Source of the DNA: Diphasiastrum complanatum
Taxonomy: Eukaryota > Streptophyta > Lycopodiopsida > Lycopodiales > Lycopodiaceae
Direction of reading: 5' to 3'
Length of the DNA stretch: 64,000 nucleotides
NCBI GenBank assembly: GCA_029204225.1
Contig: CM055106.1
Coordinates: forward strand, 2,352,738-2,416,737
Shown here: piece after piece, positions 61,300 to 64,000 of the stretch
How the letters are laid out: every line of letters begins with the position of its first letter
How positions within the stretch are numbered: the first letter of the stretch is position 1
The notes under the pieces: model-generated
What the model was told of the DNA's origin: nothing
The model's input: only the letters and a program-made list of their open reading frames with translations
Database searches by the model: none
Program-made: the position numbers and the translations under genes

Positions 61300-62193
61300 A
61301 TGGCTTCAATCAGCAACATACAATCCAAGATTTGTACAGTCCTGTATTCATCAGGATCTAACTTCCTAGCATGGAAGTTTAAGACCTCGTTGATACTAAA
61401 GGGAGAAGGATTATTCCCCTGGGTAGATGGCACTGAGGAAATGCCTACAACAATAGGCAAGGAGCTACACGAATGGAGGGAGAAGAATGACAAGGCAATC
61501 GCCTTGTTATCAACATCCATTGAGGATAGTCTGACTCTTGACCTGGCTACACTCTCTAAAGCAAAAGAGATGTGGGATACTCTACTCACAAGATTTCAGA
61601 TGAAATCACGTAGTCAGATAATGATGCTTCAGGATCAGCTGACAAACCTGCAGTGGGATGGCAAAGACCTCACTTCTTTTGTAAGGAAGATGAAGGATCT
61701 ATTTCTTTCACTACACAATTCTGGAGCAAAAAATGTAGTGTCAACAGAGAAGCAGCTCACTTATCTGTTGAGAGCCTTACCAAATCCTTCCAGACAACCA
61801 GAACACTGCTAGCAAAGGATCCTACAATGACACTCGAAAAGGCAATTGTTGAGATTTGAGAAGAAGTCGAGGCTCAAGAGCACCTTGATCACAAGGATGC
61901 TTCTGACCAAGCTCTCTACAACAACAAGGAGAAGACAAAGAAACAATTCAAGCCTAAGAGGGAGTCAGATCGAAAGCAAGATCGTGATCAGTAAGCAGAA
62001 GGAACCAACAAAGGCAAATGGAAGAATAAAGGAAGGTCGAAACAACAAAGTAGAGACAAGAAGACATGTGGGAGATGCAAACGCGAAGGGCATAATGTCA
62101 ATTCGTGTTGGCTCAATCCGAAAATTGAGTGTATCCGCTGCCACAGGAAAGGTCATGCAGCCATGGACTGCCGCCTGAACCCAAGAAACAAAT
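61300..62193 (+). pseudogene. E2 gag
   Basis: ATG at 61300; a 170-codon frame then shifts near 61790. Features: FLAWKFKTSLILKGEGLF, EMWDTLLTRFQMKSRSQIMM, and further on two CCHC knuckles, CGRCKREGHNVNSC and CIRC..KGHAAMDC. The second knuckle is better kept than in E1. Confidence 0.85.
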
Positions 62194-62287
62194 AAGGTCA
62201 AAGCAAACATGAGAACAATAATAGTTTGTCCTATGTCGAGGATCTAGAGAGCTCAAAAATGGGCGAAGAAAGATCGATCATGGTAAT

Positions 62288-64000
62288 TTGACCGCCTGCA
62301 TCTGTACAGACATGTGTGTTGTGTCAACACCTGACATGCAGGAGGTAATCCTTGAATCAGGAGCTACCTCACACTTCGTTACATCAAGACGAATCATGTC
62401 TGATTTCCGAAGTGCAGATCCATCAAAATTTATCATTCTTGGAGATGGATCAAAACATCAAGTGAATGGTATTGGTTCACTGTGGCTCAACACAAACGGC
62501 AGAGACAGATGACCCAAAGATGTTCTGTTGTGCCTACACTGCAGCAGGACTTGTTATCAGTGGCAAGAATAGTTGATGCAGGGATGCGTGTAACGTTCTC
62601 AGACAAAGCATGCAACGTTGTTGATGCAAGTACCTGTACTCTGATCACTCAAGGTAGAAGAAAAGGCAATCTGTATCACTTGAAGGTACGCCTGTCTGCA
62701 GATCACGTGCATCAGACTCATGATGATTCGCCAAACACTCTATGGCACATGAGACTATGCCATATGAATTCAATGGCACTATACCAAGCAAGCCATCATG
62801 GAGCAATCACAGGGGTGAGCATCTCGAATGCAACCAGTTCGATGACCTGTGATGCATGTTTGAAGGGTAAGATGTCACGCACTCCTTTTGTCAAGGACTC
62901 CTACAGAACGACCAAGATTCTAGAGTTAGTACATTCTGACATCTGTGGACCTTTCAATGTGATCTCAGTAGGAGGCTCGAAATATTACATTATCTTTATT
63001 GATGATTACAGTAAATTTTCCAAAGTCTATTTTATTCACAATAAATCAGAAGCATTTGACAAATTCACAGAGTATGTGAATTAAGCAAAGAGATGGACTG
63101 GTAATAAAGTGAAGCAGATTAGAACAAATTGAGGTGGAGAATACATCTCGAATCGATTCACTAACTTCTGCAATGATCGTGGTATCATTTACAGAAGGAC
63201 TGCATCTTACACACCGCAGCACAACGGTGTTGCAGAAAGAAAGAATAGGACCCTAATGGAAGCTGCTTGATGCATGATGGCCTACTCGAAAGCTCCAAGA
63301 GTGCTGTGGGCTGAAGCAGTAGCTACAACTGCTTACATTCTGAACATGACAGGAAAGTCTGGTATTCCTCGCACGACACCACACAAATTATGGTGGGGTA
63401 GAAAATCCAATCTGACTCACATCCGTATCTTTGGCTATGCAGCTTATGCACATGTTCCTGATAAGCTTCGAAAGAAGCTTGATGAGAAAGCTGAACATGG
63501 ATATCTTGTAGGATATGACAATAACTTGTCCTACTACAGAGTCTACATGCCAGAGACAAACACTGTGAAGGCAATCAGATATGTCAGATTTGATGAGAGC
63601 GATGGCCAATGATGATCCTGTCAGCTATGAAATTCTTGAAAGACAGTACTATGATCTGCCAACTGTGACAGAGGGAGCAGAAGACGAAGACGAAGACGAA
63701 GATTTTTGAGTCGCTTCACATTCGAGTGACGAATCAGAAGACGAAAGATTCGAGATGCAACCTTCTGCTACAGTTTCTGTAAACCGAAATGGTTCCGGAC
63801 CTAGCAGAGCAGACAAAGACAAGAATTGCAGTTCCAGGAGGATCTCCTAGTAGTGAACCACAGACATTCAAGGAGGCAATTGAATGTCCAGAGAAGGACA
63901 AATGGATCCAAGCCATGAATGAGGAGATGGAATCCATGAGGAAGAACCAGGTATGGACGTTGAAGCCATTACCAGATAAGCGAAAGGCTGTAAAATGCAA
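62288..64000 (+). pseudogene. E2 protease, integrase and RT start
   Basis: Protease-like ILESGATSHFV (the catalytic Asp position reads Glu), then in frame 62482-63084 LWHMRLCHMNSMAL (the second His of the zinc box is kept) with CDACLKGKM, and the integrase Asp in LVHSDICGPFN. A broken stretch follows with GEYISN and NGVAERKNR. The C-terminal integrase frame 63274-63612 has LWAEAVATTAYILNM and YLVGYDNN. RT begins near 63840 and is cut by the window end. Confidence 0.85.

Larger units (their letters stand above)
60065..64000 (+). mobile_element. Copia element E2, runs off the window end
   Basis: 5' LTR (60065-61185), primer-binding site (61187-61199), gag from 61300, protease and integrase (62330-63612) and the start of RT (about 63840 onward, with CPEKDKWIQAMNEEMESM). 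Inserted in LINE ORF2. Stops at 61856-61858, 62510-62512, 63082-63084 and elsewhere, and frameshifts, show it is inactive. Confidence 0.88.

Overview
This is nuclear DNA from a land plant with a large, retrotransposon-rich genome. The evidence is one ordinary nuclear gene with GT-AG introns and a plastid-type N-terminus, set among nested Ty1/copia, Ty3/gypsy, LINE-like and SINE-like sequences. I cannot name the species. The very long TE-filled introns and the LINE style would suit a fern or another plant with a big genome, but that is an inference.

The only host gene I can defend is on the + strand at 13997-30366. Seven exons join in frame into a 939-residue SF1 (UPF1/IGHMBP2-like, 'SMUBP-2') helicase. 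Its layout matches the predicted plastid-targeted Arabidopsis protein At5g35970, and all helicase motifs are present. Intron 1 is 7.8 kb and holds a 93-bp SINE-like insertion with a perfect 14-bp target duplication, several copia fragments and a Ty3/gypsy chromovirus remnant. Intron 5 is 4.5 kb and shows no recognisable element.

Layout. 1-4718: no gene; a nested tandem repeat at 3353-4234. 4719-6131: truncated copia element B (-). 6140-11276: copia element A (-), complete in outline with both LTRs but with a broken frame. 11767-12252: copia scrap. 13997-30366: the helicase gene. 32849-35050: gag scrap, gypsy-type LTRs and a long CT microsatellite. 35235-35966: LINE ORF1-like frame (-). 38289-51930: a dense block of nested and antiparallel copia pieces (E1, D, D2, F, G) ending in a gypsy integrase. 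53124-54093: an unrecognised open region. 54094-56140: copia LTR and pol scraps. 58513-60064: LINE with an endonuclease domain, cut by copia element E2 (60065 to past the window end).

The elements do not work together as a system; most are decayed and unable to move. Element D keeps one 518-codon RT/RNase H frame and F keeps a long gag-integrase frame, so these families were probably active most recently. I found no tRNA or rRNA gene, no CRISPR array and no convincing new host system. The most unusual structures are the SINE-like insertion with its A-run at the unexpected end, a perfect 30-bp inverted repeat inside element D, antiparallel same-family junctions suggesting self-integration or template switching, and a 31-nt G-run at a LINE frameshift.
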